A stretch of 58,313 nucleotides of DNA from a virus: IMG/VR virus record IMGVR_UViG_3300037264_003745, positions 1 through 58,313 of that record; one strand, written 5' to 3'. Position 1 is the first letter of the stretch, and each line of letters opens with the position of its first letter. This document shows positions 33,201-39,264 of this stretch, piece by piece. A model generated the notes under the pieces. That model searched no databases, had not been told where the DNA came from, and saw only the letters and a list, made by a program, of their open reading frames with translations. Both the position numbers and the translations under genes were made by a program.

Positions 33201-34767
33201 TATCGGGGATATCGCCAACCTCCGACCACCCGATCTCGGGCGACGCCTCGAGATGGGGTCGTTCTATGACGAGCCCAACCTCCGACAGCTCTTCGGCGCT
33301 ATCGGTGGAAAGACTGGGGAGTTCGTGCGCATCCCCTTCAAGTTCCTCGACGCCTTCGACAACTTCTACAAGCACATCATTCGGAATCAGGAGTGGGCGG
33401 CGAGAGCGAACCGGATGGCGCACGATGTCGAACGCCGCTCTCCTGGCGAGGCCGTCTCTCATGCATCCGACCGCATCTACGACGAGCTCCGCCGCCTCGC
33501 ATCGGACCCGTTCTCGCACTTCGAGCTGTGGAAGAAGCCCGGCTATCGAGAGGCGATCGAAGGGGGTCGGAACGCTTCCACCTCCGACACGTTCCAGGAG
33601 GCTCTCGTCGGGAACTCGGTGCGGAGAGCCATGGGTAACTTCCGCGATGGTGTGCAGGCTCATCCAGCGCTCGAGCTCCTCTTCCCCTTCTGGAAGACAC
33701 CTTTCAACATCCTCGCCGAGGGGATGAAGCGCACGCCGATCGCGGTGGCCTGGGCGCTCCGCAAGTATGCGAAGGGCGAGCCCGGATTCGACGACCCGGC
33801 ATTCATCGAGGCCATGGTGAAGTCCGGTCTCGGCAGCATCTTCATGCTGTCCGCGGCTGGTCTCGCCCTCCAAGGCGGGTTGACCGGTGGCGGACCTGCC
33901 GATCCAAAGCAAGCCCAGCTCCTCAAGAACACGGGTTGGCAGCCGCGGTCATTCAAGATCGGCGACCAGTACATCTCCTATCAGCGCCTCGCTCCCTTCT
34001 CGATCCTGATCGGGATGGCGGCGGACATCGCCGAAGCCTGGGAGCGCAAGGACATCGACACGGGGGCGGAGCTCATCCAGAAAGGCGTCGCGTCGTTCTC
34101 GGACAACGTCATGGATCAGACGTTCGTCACCGGACTCAGCGCGCTCACGAAGATCCTGACGGACCCGCAGCGCGAGGGTCTGTCCGCCATCCGCGGTCTC
34201 CAGGCGTCGCTCATCCCGAACATCGTCGGCGTCGTGCCGGTCGGCCATCTCGCCCGCGCGATTGATCCGATCTACCGCGAAACCGAGGCGTTCACGACCA
34301 GCCCGATGCAAGCGCAGGTGCCGTTCCTCTCGAAGCTCCTCCCGCCGCAGCTCGAGCCGACCGGAGAGCAGCGAGAACGCAAGGGCACACCGGTTGAGCG
34401 TCTCCTCTTGCCGTTCACACGCTCGACCGTCCAGACCGGGCCGATCGCCGACGCTGCGACGGAGATCGTGCGGCTCGGGAAGTCGCTCGAACCCACGCCG
34501 CGCTTCTTCCGTGTCGGCGAGGAGCGCATCTACTACTCGGAGAGTGAGCGCGAGCAGATCGCGAATGCGGTGACGCGGGGAGTGCGTGAAGTGGCCCGGC
34601 TCACTCGGAAGTCCTCCTATCGTGCGCTGCCGGACGCCGATTCTCCCGAGGATCCAGGCGCGCGCACGAAGTACGACGCCATCCTCGCCATCCTCAATCA
34701 CTACCGCGCACCTGTCACGGCGAGAGCGCGAAGAGCGGCGGAGCGGCGTTGGAGAGCGGAGAGATGA
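27256..34767 (+). CDS. Giant internal virion / polyvalent protein with zincin motif
   Basis: The protein has 2503 residues from GTG 27256. Such giants in podoviruses are packed in the head and ejected into the host. Residues about 330-670 are Pro/Ala-rich linkers, including an (AP)n run. A HExxH motif, DLILHEITHKSLNLA, lies at about 1418-1432. Residues about 1496-1593 are Gly/Pro/Arg-rich and coincide with a nested gene in another frame. The C-terminal 450 residues (GWQPRSFKIGDQYISYQRLA) carry a conserved-looking internal-protein domain and hydrophobic segments. Start and stop overlap neighbours tightly. Confidence 0.8.
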   Translation: MSSSITHLERLRRLRLLRDQADDSRDSEFAPLDAIVNPVDDPRLSPDFAAAIRSEPEPEPEPDSPGALRTGWSYATSPIRALMGYTGTILPQVIRQFDPEAYGRAAEELKQREKIGPEFARGAEELPATGDVLAQYVPDEARESLLGRTVGPVARLGANILGDPTSYIGWGLLPRLAAAGRAGRALEGLEALGRVGAVKEAARAALASSTMAGHLRGVGKLGLSLPISPFAGLAYAPELVEGVAGQAKESVEAVEAGRYEEAASSGVGAMLMGGLGVLVTRGVISESRAVDVAKRAVDEQLGLTAKAKAEADARTSGGGGAEGGMVSPRQQIEGLRQEPQPTDVEGFEGVEGEGFAEAPAGMAAPTAPTAPTVRAEAPPQATQTAPIAPIVGPVAAPPDVPVPLPTLPEALEQLLQDKAKSGALLTSSEVESLGLISKTKRKTAEEKLKKLGVWDRLEYVPGLGYKVKAGGQPAPPVSPTAAPDAPDAPVDAAVPRDTAAPSARPPAAPAPAADGVRPSWFQEVRDADAEPAESVSAPVSAPAPAPAPAPAPAPAVITRAEIRRQLADPALRAQADDALRTISSETGVPLHLLTPVHVQAVFPGDANSATRAVLNQLVSPGREARGTRPPPPEPSAPSASLTLDALAARQHEPGARARMEEIAAAPDRPEAAAIEPTPIPRAIRTPAELTTARAELLEIRDFVASDPERWGPALADRDIELTTAVEDALRRGVGPPMPELRRAERMEELKPEPPEPREMIYESLPAGRPRVPAPGAERLERLALARPAPTPLTAEETARASDLHEATRQKWARDMREGRRSTPAPTSPVTRGPVAVEADIAAGTGPLEWMRAFLVDEPATSRIMQKGTTNGVTSKAAYLAPPVYRYQKAAFRAGAELFLGKSRGLDPGQGVRLADPTVTVAELHLVMSAAERNPEMFGGRPRNIRELDPKQMAVAAPRLVGTTRPEEIEMADWSKGGFLYDSRSPAGRIQRQIRRTDTYRGLPGAEQLLQDKLTDWLEGLGRDDALHRASGEARAEVASRKGEAKAAALDAAGKTEEAAALRQKTLTDVDAIFRRAEASEKNAQNIRRLLLEEPPPKPVEIEKLLRKHLGDRFKDFLKVKAPGGKNTSFIDDVIANGEAARLDKSLHGRSAVSDEGVLRVAALDAGQHALIEPAAASVEPAKPAPRPVPRYAVDIPTRPEGLSTADWTRHVTSDSGRDLLHRILGSVSRLRWEAEASKGQLNSQHIIDLRRIASDLGISEGNKKSASKIADGIANKLERELPSPSASAFLTDELVAERGSVWRQAVERSSVDPTTNARVVDFEGDAADLVQPLHSVLSSDYVAAVSRVISDAARLTKLPSSLGGFMSSPALEGVRLDDGVYINSLHSRHRALSEVPAGLEGEARADALNYLTARSTVDLILHEITHKSLNLARHVAETADVAFSRAYSDVIRTVSPIYGDLVRRVQDTLSPLSAQLDEVYPSYRTAFERYKEGAERVKSGPGPGPVSAVSVPTGSRARTDQAVHPPGQPGSTGDRAGASHGVPPGVRPIRPIPPGDPGAAAGVRSGTGDRGGADAGGAGVPEHLGREVERGRVASPSAAATLTDSSVTLGSAKHAQEVEDHFARFFASETARYSGHPEAADRYLKQLEAVRALPPDVQARMKAAGPRRPFDIGYNVTKIHPDAMSDEQRMVVAMAVKMREAIQRVGGDPASRAVPYTRERLREDMKVVLGTHTPEEFVDMAAVARTIQTPADLALLKTVAVTFSAKVDEYRTRLVAAERDLATAKKSGDTVAESEARSNVTVTNDLLAQAVLRSEHAIFTLLPHTTRVARMLQALNQTFAPLTAEETFRSRFMGALSNSHVKKPKAEEFYEMFMDQRKLGPAANWSEFITAFRKATKPSYFNRFIEFWKAGLLGIPTQIVNVTSTGGFLALRNLEHAVSIPANIAFTSLRGRSQERFISEAAARMKSTRMGLREAWDGLKLDIGDIANLRPPDLGRRLEMGSFYDEPNLRQLFGAIGGKTGEFVRIPFKFLDAFDNFYKHIIRNQEWAARANRMAHDVERRSPGEAVSHASDRIYDELRRLASDPFSHFELWKKPGYREAIEGGRNASTSDTFQEALVGNSVRRAMGNFRDGVQAHPALELLFPFWKTPFNILAEGMKRTPIAVAWALRKYAKGEPGFDDPAFIEAMVKSGLGSIFMLSAAGLALQGGLTGGGPADPKQAQLLKNTGWQPRSFKIGDQYISYQRLAPFSILIGMAADIAEAWERKDIDTGAELIQKGVASFSDNVMDQTFVTGLSALTKILTDPQREGLSAIRGLQASLIPNIVGVVPVGHLARAIDPIYRETEAFTTSPMQAQVPFLSKLLPPQLEPTGEQRERKGTPVERLLLPFTRSTVQTGPIADAATEIVRLGKSLEPTPRFFRVGEERIYYSESEREQIANAVTRGVREVARLTRKSSYRALPDADSPEDPGARTKYDAILAILNHYRAPVTARARRAAERRWRAER
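31742..32035 (+). CDS. Nested overprinted gene inside the giant virion gene
   Basis: This is a 97-codon frame, +1 relative to the giant gene, entirely inside it. AAGGAG (31730-31735) lies 6 nt before GTG 31742. The product begins with a Pro/Val repeat, then has a well-formed helical domain (IEQALLMAFRLGYDPSDLYL; GEVLTPEVLEYLSTWDERS). Third codon positions are strongly G/C. Over exactly the same stretch the giant frame becomes Gly/Pro/Arg-rich and low in complexity, and it recovers after the nested stop. It could instead be the scar of an inserted gene or of a frameshift in the assembly. Confidence 0.6.
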   Translation: MSSPVPVPVPSPPSPSPQDLVLGQIKQSIRPVNPDPREIEQALLMAFRLGYDPSDLYLRAIQARPQEFDPAPGIGEVLTPEVLEYLSTWDERSNAGE

Positions 34768-35993
34768 AGTACGCCTCGAGTCGCACCGTCGACACACCGC
34801 CTCGGATCGTTGGCCGCAATCCAACCGAGTACGCACAGGAGCTCCAGGAGTTTCTCGAGAAGCTACACGCGAATATCACGGGCGGTATTCCGCCGGGGTT
34901 CAACGATATCGCGCCGCCTGACATCGAGGGCGGGGTGAGTGCAGCTGCTGGGGCAGAGTCGGACGGCTGGGCCTCGGCATCCCACCAGCACGCGCTGGAC
35001 ACCGCTGGGACGCCGGGCACGGTGGCGACGGTCTCGGCTCAGGGCGACGGGCCGAGCGTCTCGCTCAACGCTCACACGCACCGCCTTGGCATCCTCACCA
35101 CGAAGGGTGATCTTGTCGCGCACAACGGAACCGACCCGGTGCGCTTGCCCGTGGGAACAGCGGCTCTCGTGCTGACGGTCGACGCTGTTGAGACGGCCGG
35201 CGTGAAGTGGTCGACCATGGATCACGGGGCGCTGACCGGGCTCGGAGACGACGACCACACGCAGTACGTGCAAGAGACGACGACGATCTCCACCACCGCA
35301 CCTCTCACGGGCGGGGGGGATCTGAGCGCGAACCGCACGCTGGCGATCTCCGACTTCGGTGGAGACGCAGGGGCGGGGGGGACGAAAGGATCAGTACCCG
35401 CGCCTGCTACCGGTGACGCGGCGGCGGGGAAGTATTTGAAGGCGAGCGGCGGATGGGAGGTGCCACCGGATACGACCGGAGTCCCGACCTCGCGGACGAT
35501 CTCCACAACGGCACCGCTCACCGGGGGCGGCGACCTCACCACGAATCGCACGCTCGATGTCAGCAACTTCGGCGGAGACGCCGGGGCTGGCGGGACGAAG
35601 GGCACGGTGCCGGCTCCGGCGACAGGCGATGCGGCGGCGGGGAAGTATCTCAAGGCGGATGGCACATGGGCAGTCCCGGCGGGCGGTGGAGGTGGAGACC
35701 ACGGCGGGCTGACCGGACTCGCCGACGACGATCACGCGCAGTATCTGATCCTCACCGGAGCGCGCCCGATGACCGGCGCACTCGACATGGATCAGCACTC
35801 GATCACCGACCCGACGCACGTCGACATGGATGTCAGCGTTGCGGCGGGCACGAGCTACACGGCGGCGGAGGGGATCGTCTCGTGGGACTCGGTCGAAGAC
35901 ACGCTCATCGCATACGTGCGGAGCGGGAGCGGCGCCGCGGTCGTGCTGGTGGCGCTCGGCTGGGGCTGCCTGGCGGCGGTGAACGGGACATGA
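34764..35993 (+). CDS. Tail fibre protein with tandem internal repeats
   Basis: The protein has 409 residues. ATG 34764 overlaps the giant gene's stop (ATGA). After an N-terminal attachment region, two near-identical about 57-residue repeats begin with ISTTAPLTGGGDL, one 71-codon period apart. Outside them are two DHGxLTGLxDDDHxQY motifs. Such His/Asp repeats are known from phage tail-fibre shafts, where they bind metal ions and set fibre length. The end includes a Trp/Gly-rich tip. It overlaps the next gene by four bases. Likely a fibre shaft or neck. Confidence 0.75.
   Translation: MKYASSRTVDTPPRIVGRNPTEYAQELQEFLEKLHANITGGIPPGFNDIAPPDIEGGVSAAAGAESDGWASASHQHALDTAGTPGTVATVSAQGDGPSVSLNAHTHRLGILTTKGDLVAHNGTDPVRLPVGTAALVLTVDAVETAGVKWSTMDHGALTGLGDDDHTQYVQETTTISTTAPLTGGGDLSANRTLAISDFGGDAGAGGTKGSVPAPATGDAAAGKYLKASGGWEVPPDTTGVPTSRTISTTAPLTGGGDLTTNRTLDVSNFGGDAGAGGTKGTVPAPATGDAAAGKYLKADGTWAVPAGGGGGDHGGLTGLADDDHAQYLILTGARPMTGALDMDQHSITDPTHVDMDVSVAAGTSYTAAEGIVSWDSVEDTLIAYVRSGSGAAVVLVALGWGCLAAVNGT
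35286..35669 (+). repeat. Two-unit coding repeat in tail fibre
   Basis: Two units start at 35286 and 35499 (213-bp period). Each encodes ISTTAPLTGGGDL through about 57 residues ending in AAAGKYLKA. They differ at few positions, so recombination between them could change fibre length. Confidence 0.8.
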
Positions 35994-36718
35994 TCATCCC
36001 TGGCGGATGGGACGTGAAGATCGGTATCAGTGCATCTCCGGACTACGGACGGCTGATCAGCGTGGGCGGTCTCGTCTGGAACAAGAATGAGAATGCCGGA
36101 TTCTACGGTTACGACACGTATCCAGACGATTCCGACGCTGCGCTCGATGCGATGCTGCGATGGGGCGCGAACAAGCCGTCGGGAGCGTTGTCGTTGCTGG
36201 AAGTGCAGTCGGAGAGCGCCGCGGCGGGAGCTGGAGCGTACGGCTCGGCGTTCAACGCTGGTCTAGCGCGGCTCGGGCACACGGTGACGCTTACGGGCTT
36301 CGGGAACAAGTTCAACGGGTACGAGCCACTCGACTACGACGTGCTGATCCTACTCGATACCACGCTCTCGACAACGGAGACGTACCAGGGGTCAGCGGTG
36401 TACAACACCAAGGTGGACTACATACTGTCCCATGGCGGCGCGATCCTCCTTGACAACATCAATGGTCGAGTGGACCGTTACGGGCTGGATATTCAAGGCT
36501 CGCCCAATCACGCCAGTCACCCCGCCACTCCGAGTCAGCGGCCATTCTACTGCGATGCGATCGGACCGCTGCTGTACAAGCTCGCACTCCAGACGACGAA
36601 GATCGTGACCGCAGGCACGAACGTCATGGGGGGCGAAGCGACGGTGTATGCCTGCAACGTCGCCCACGCGCAGGGCGTAATCGGGCTGTGGACGAAGCCG
36701 TGGAAGCCGGTGACATAG
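35990..36718 (+). CDS. Hypothetical tail-associated protein
   Basis: The protein has 242 residues. ATG 35990 overlaps the fibre stop. It looks like an alpha/beta fold: beta strands alternate with helices (ALSLLEVQSESAAAGAGAYG; LDYDVLILLDTTLSTTETYQ; GGAILLDNI). A DVLILLDT strand-loop is reminiscent of Rossmann-like or glutamine-amidotransferase-like folds. No catalytic triad is obvious. Lying between two fibre genes, it may be a tip domain, a chaperone or a virion enzyme. Unassigned. Confidence 0.6.
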   Translation: MIIPGGWDVKIGISASPDYGRLISVGGLVWNKNENAGFYGYDTYPDDSDAALDAMLRWGANKPSGALSLLEVQSESAAAGAGAYGSAFNAGLARLGHTVTLTGFGNKFNGYEPLDYDVLILLDTTLSTTETYQGSAVYNTKVDYILSHGGAILLDNINGRVDRYGLDIQGSPNHASHPATPSQRPFYCDAIGPLLYKLALQTTKIVTAGTNVMGGEATVYACNVAHAQGVIGLWTKPWKPVT

Positions 36719-36721
36719 ACC

Positions 36722-37873
36722 ATGGCAACGATCGCGCGATTCACACTAGTCCAGATCGACTCTGTCATCGGCGGCAAGCCGGCCGTCATCCCATGGACGC
36801 CTGCTGCCTATGAGCAGCCTGGATTGGCAACTGCGCACAAGCTCCTTGGCGTGACGGCGACTGCGTCCGCGTACGGCGAGCCCGTCGCGACGATGATGCG
36901 CGGGTATCTGCGAGCGGTGACGGAGCAGAACAGCGAGACGTGGGCGGCGGGCGATATCTTGTGGGCGAAGTCGGACGGGTCGATCACGAAGACGCGCCCG
37001 ACCGCACCGACGCCGCTCGTGGTTGTCGGCACGGTGTTCGCGGACGAGGACGCGGGAACGAACTTCACAATCGACGTGGACGTGCGAGTGCTGCCGTCGC
37101 TCGGCGAGCTGTCCGGCGTGAAGGTCGAGACCCCTGTCGACCTCGACGTGCTGATTTTCGCGAGCGCCACCCACACATGGGATCCGCGTCAGTTGATCGG
37201 CGCGGATGTCGCCAACACCCCGGCAGGTGGGATCGCGGCGACCACGGTGCAGGCGGCGGTGAACGAGCTGGATACGGAGAAGGCGAATCTCGCGAGCCCA
37301 ACATTCACGGGCATTCCGGCAGCACCGACGGCGGCGGTCGGCACCACGACCACGCAGATTGCGACGACCGCATTCGTCGACGCCGAGGCAGTTGCCAAGG
37401 CCGGCGATTCGATGACGGGCAGGCTCACGATCACGCTTTCCGGTAATTCAGGGTTTATCGTTCGTAGCACTGACGCGACTTTTGATAGCGCAATGTATCA
37501 AAATGTCCTCGGAGCCGCCCTATTCTTATCCAACTGGGATTTACCAACCGTCGCACAATCCGACGCGACAAAATCTACATGGTTTTTCACCATGAATCCC
37601 GCAGGAGATTTCGCCGCCATTGGAAGATATCCCCCGGGTGGGGCGGCAACAACATTGTTTAGGATAAATAATGCCGGTAACGTCGGCATCGGCACGACCG
37701 CGCCAACTACGATCTTCGACGCGAACGGTGACACAATGCGGCTGCGCACGGCGAAGACTCCGGCGAGTGCCGCTGCGGCTGGAGACGTGGGGTCCATCTG
37801 CTGGGACGCCTCGTACATCTACATCTGCACAGCCACCAACACATGGAAGAGAGTCGCAATCGCGACATGGTAA
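36722..37873 (+). CDS. Receptor-binding tail fibre protein
   Basis: The protein has 383 residues. The middle holds a classic fibre segment (ASPTFTGIPAAPTAAVGTTT, then TQIATTAFVDAEAVAKAG) seen in many phage fibres just before the receptor-binding region. Residues about 240-330 (bases about 37430-37690) are encoded by visibly lower-GC DNA with more A/T-ending codons than the rest of the genome. The C-terminal part is a probable trimeric tip. The lower GC suggests the binding domain was exchanged horizontally. Confidence 0.7.
   Translation: MATIARFTLVQIDSVIGGKPAVIPWTPAAYEQPGLATAHKLLGVTATASAYGEPVATMMRGYLRAVTEQNSETWAAGDILWAKSDGSITKTRPTAPTPLVVVGTVFADEDAGTNFTIDVDVRVLPSLGELSGVKVETPVDLDVLIFASATHTWDPRQLIGADVANTPAGGIAATTVQAAVNELDTEKANLASPTFTGIPAAPTAAVGTTTTQIATTAFVDAEAVAKAGDSMTGRLTITLSGNSGFIVRSTDATFDSAMYQNVLGAALFLSNWDLPTVAQSDATKSTWFFTMNPAGDFAAIGRYPPGGAATTLFRINNAGNVGIGTTAPTTIFDANGDTMRLRTAKTPASAAAAGDVGSICWDASYIYICTATNTWKRVAIATW
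37430..37690 (+). other. Lower-GC segment in fibre gene
   Basis: This stretch has many A/T-ending codons and A-runs, such as GATAAATAATGCCGG, within a genome otherwise strongly G/C-rich. Sharp borders within one gene suggest a mosaic exchange of the receptor-binding region. Confidence 0.6.
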
Positions 37874-37883
37874 GGGGGACTCG

Positions 37884-38144
37884 ATGACGTTCGACCAGAA
37901 ACTACAGCTCGCATACGTAAACACCGCGAAGGTCGTGGCGGCGCTCAACCCCGGCAGTGCGCAGTACGCGCAGAAGGTCCGCATCGCGCTACAGCTCGCG
38001 CAGGGCGGGCAGGCGGTCGAGTGGTTCGTCCGTACCGACATGCTCCTCGGCCAGGGATACGATGACACGACATCGCAGGCAGCGATCGAGTCGCACCTCA
38101 TCACGCTGCTGCAAATCCTCATCACGCTGGGATTCGGAGCGTAG
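37884..38144 (+). CDS. Small hypothetical protein after fibre genes
   Basis: The protein has 86 residues, with AAGGGGG before ATG 37884. It is mostly helical: TFDQKLQLAYVNTAKVVAAL, then a C-terminal hydrophobic helix (HLITLLQILITLGFGA) that could be a membrane segment or buried helix. Together with the next small gene it ends the rightward virion operon. A holin or fibre-assembly role is possible but unproven. Confidence 0.6.
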   Translation: MTFDQKLQLAYVNTAKVVAALNPGSAQYAQKVRIALQLAQGGQAVEWFVRTDMLLGQGYDDTTSQAAIESHLITLLQILITLGFGA

Positions 38145-38148
38145 CGCG

Positions 38149-38304
38149 ATGGACACACCGGCCACTCCAGCGCAGCCTCAGCCTCAGATCCAGCTCAGCA
38201 TCGGGGAGGTCCAGCTCTTGCTCGGCGAGCGCGACCTCACGATCTACATGCTGAATCGGGAGATCCAGCAACTGAAGCAGAAGCTCTTCACCGAGGGGAA
38301 GTAG
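38149..38304 (+). CDS. Small coiled-coil protein at operon end
   Basis: The protein has 51 residues and starts MDTPATPAQPQPQI. It has a Pro/Gln-rich N-terminus followed by a helix rich in Leu and Gln (YMLNREIQQLKQKLF). The start lies 4 bases after the previous stop. It is the last gene before the nested hairpin at 38316-38385. Function unknown. Confidence 0.5.
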   Translation: MDTPATPAQPQPQIQLSIGEVQLLLGERDLTIYMLNREIQQLKQKLFTEGK

Positions 38305-38315
38305 CGGCCCGCGTC

Positions 38316-38385
38316 TAGCAGGGGGAGGGGCTAACCCGGTTGGGAAAACCGTGCGCCCCCCCGCTCCCCAGCGTTTCCCCTGCTA
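38316..38385. terminator. Nested hairpin between convergent operons
   Basis: TAGCAGGGG (38316-38324) pairs with CCCCTGCTA (38377-38385). Inside are G-rich/C-rich arms and a central CGGTT/AACCG stem. No T-run is present on either strand. It sits exactly where the rightward virion and leftward replication operons meet, so it may stop transcription from both sides. Confidence 0.45.
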
Positions 38386-38598
38386 CTGGATTCTAGCCGA
38401 GGTCAAGGGCGCTCGACAAGTCGGGCTGCGGAACGTCCTCCAGGCCGAGTGCGGATCCCGACCCACCACCACGATGCGCTCGAATGGACGGAACGATCTG
38501 GCGAGCGGAGCGCAGATCAGATCGAGGCAGCGTGAGCAGTGGATTCCGTCCCCAGCCACGACATGAACGACCTCTTCCAGATGATCCTCAGCAGACAT
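38383..38598 (-). CDS. Small Cys-containing hypothetical protein
   Basis: The protein has 71 residues. GGAGAAG lies 6 nt before ATG 38598. It includes HCSRCLDLIC (CxxCxxxxC), then a basic C-terminal half. It may bind zinc. It is the last gene of the leftward replication operon, and its 3' end enters the nested hairpin. Function unknown. Confidence 0.55.
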   Translation of the reverse strand: MSAEDHLEEVVHVVAGDGIHCSRCLDLICAPLARSFRPFERIVVVGRDPHSAWRTFRSPTCRAPLTSARIQ

Positions 38599-38600
38599 CG

Positions 38601-38816
38601 CTACTTCTCCCGTCTCCACTTCCCGAAGTCGGTGATCAGACTCTCCAGCCGATCCTCCAGCTCAGCCAGCCTGTGATTCGGCCAGCACACGGAGCAGAAG
38701 CATGACTTCACTCGGTCCTCGACGCGCGCTGCGCTGGTCCGGGCTACGTACACGGCCGTGTTGCAACGCATCCCGCAGCCGACGCAGTCGAACGTCTTCG
38801 AGAATGGAATCGGCAT
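38601..38816 (-). CDS. Small zinc-finger-like protein
   Basis: The protein has 71 residues and starts MPIPFSKTFDCVGCGMRC. CVGCGMRC and CFCSVC are about 28 residues apart and probably form a zinc site. A helix follows (RLAELEDRLESLITDFGKWR). GAGGAG, overlapping the upstream stop, precedes ATG 38816 by 9 nt. It is one of many small Cys-rich proteins here. It could bind nucleic acid. Confidence 0.6.
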   Translation of the reverse strand: MPIPFSKTFDCVGCGMRCNTAVYVARTSAARVEDRVKSCFCSVCWPNHRLAELEDRLESLITDFGKWRREK

Positions 38817-38822
38817 CGTCCG

Positions 38823-39212
38823 TTACTCCTCGCCGCCCTTCCTGTTCTCCCCCGGCTCCGTCACCTTCAGGCTCGTCCACGGCGTCGAGCTCGTCGCCTT
38901 CTCGATCAGCTCCTCGCTCACACCGAGCTCGTACAACTTCCGCCCGCTGATCCGCTTGCTCACGCCCTCGAGCAGCGTCGTTCGCAGCTCGTTCACCATC
39001 ACGCTCCTGACCCCGACCTTGATGAGGATCTTCGAGCCCTCCGCGGCGAGCACCTTCTTCCGCGCTTCGAGGAGCACGATCTGTATCCGAACGTCGTTGA
39101 ACTCCTCGACGAGCTCCGCGATCTTCGTCCGCTTCAGGCCGACGATCGTCGTGTAGTCCGGGACGTCGGTCGCGGTCGGTGCGGGCGTGTTCGTCTTCGT
39201 CTCTTTCGCCAT
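38823..39212 (-). CDS. Hypothetical helical protein
   Basis: The protein has 129 residues. I chose ATG 39212 because GGAGG (39219-39223) is 6 nt upstream; the TTG at 39218 is too close to it. It is helical and charged (DYTTIVGLKRTKIAELVEEF; RIQIVLLEARKKVLAAEGSK). It follows a clear leftward promoter, so it may be expressed independently of the polymerase. No motif recognised. Confidence 0.65.
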   Translation of the reverse strand: MAKETKTNTPAPTATDVPDYTTIVGLKRTKIAELVEEFNDVRIQIVLLEARKKVLAAEGSKILIKVGVRSVMVNELRTTLLEGVSKRISGRKLYELGVSEELIEKATSSTPWTSLKVTEPGENRKGGEE

Positions 39213-39230
39213 CTTCAACCTCCGAGGAGC

Positions 39231-39259
39231 ACGGTAGCAGAGTGTTGCCTACTTGTCAA
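39231..39259 (-). promoter_or_regulatory. Sigma70-like promoter between polymerase and small genes
   Basis: On the minus strand, TTGACA (39259-39254) and TACCGT (39236-39231) are 17 bp apart in the short gap after the polymerase stop at 39265. It would drive 39212 leftward to 38383. Confidence 0.7.
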
Positions 39260-39264
39260 CGGCG

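Noticed and set aside
35286-35669. Diversity-generating retroelement target
   Set aside because: The fibre repeats show no adenine-biased template repeat and no reverse transcriptase gene is present.
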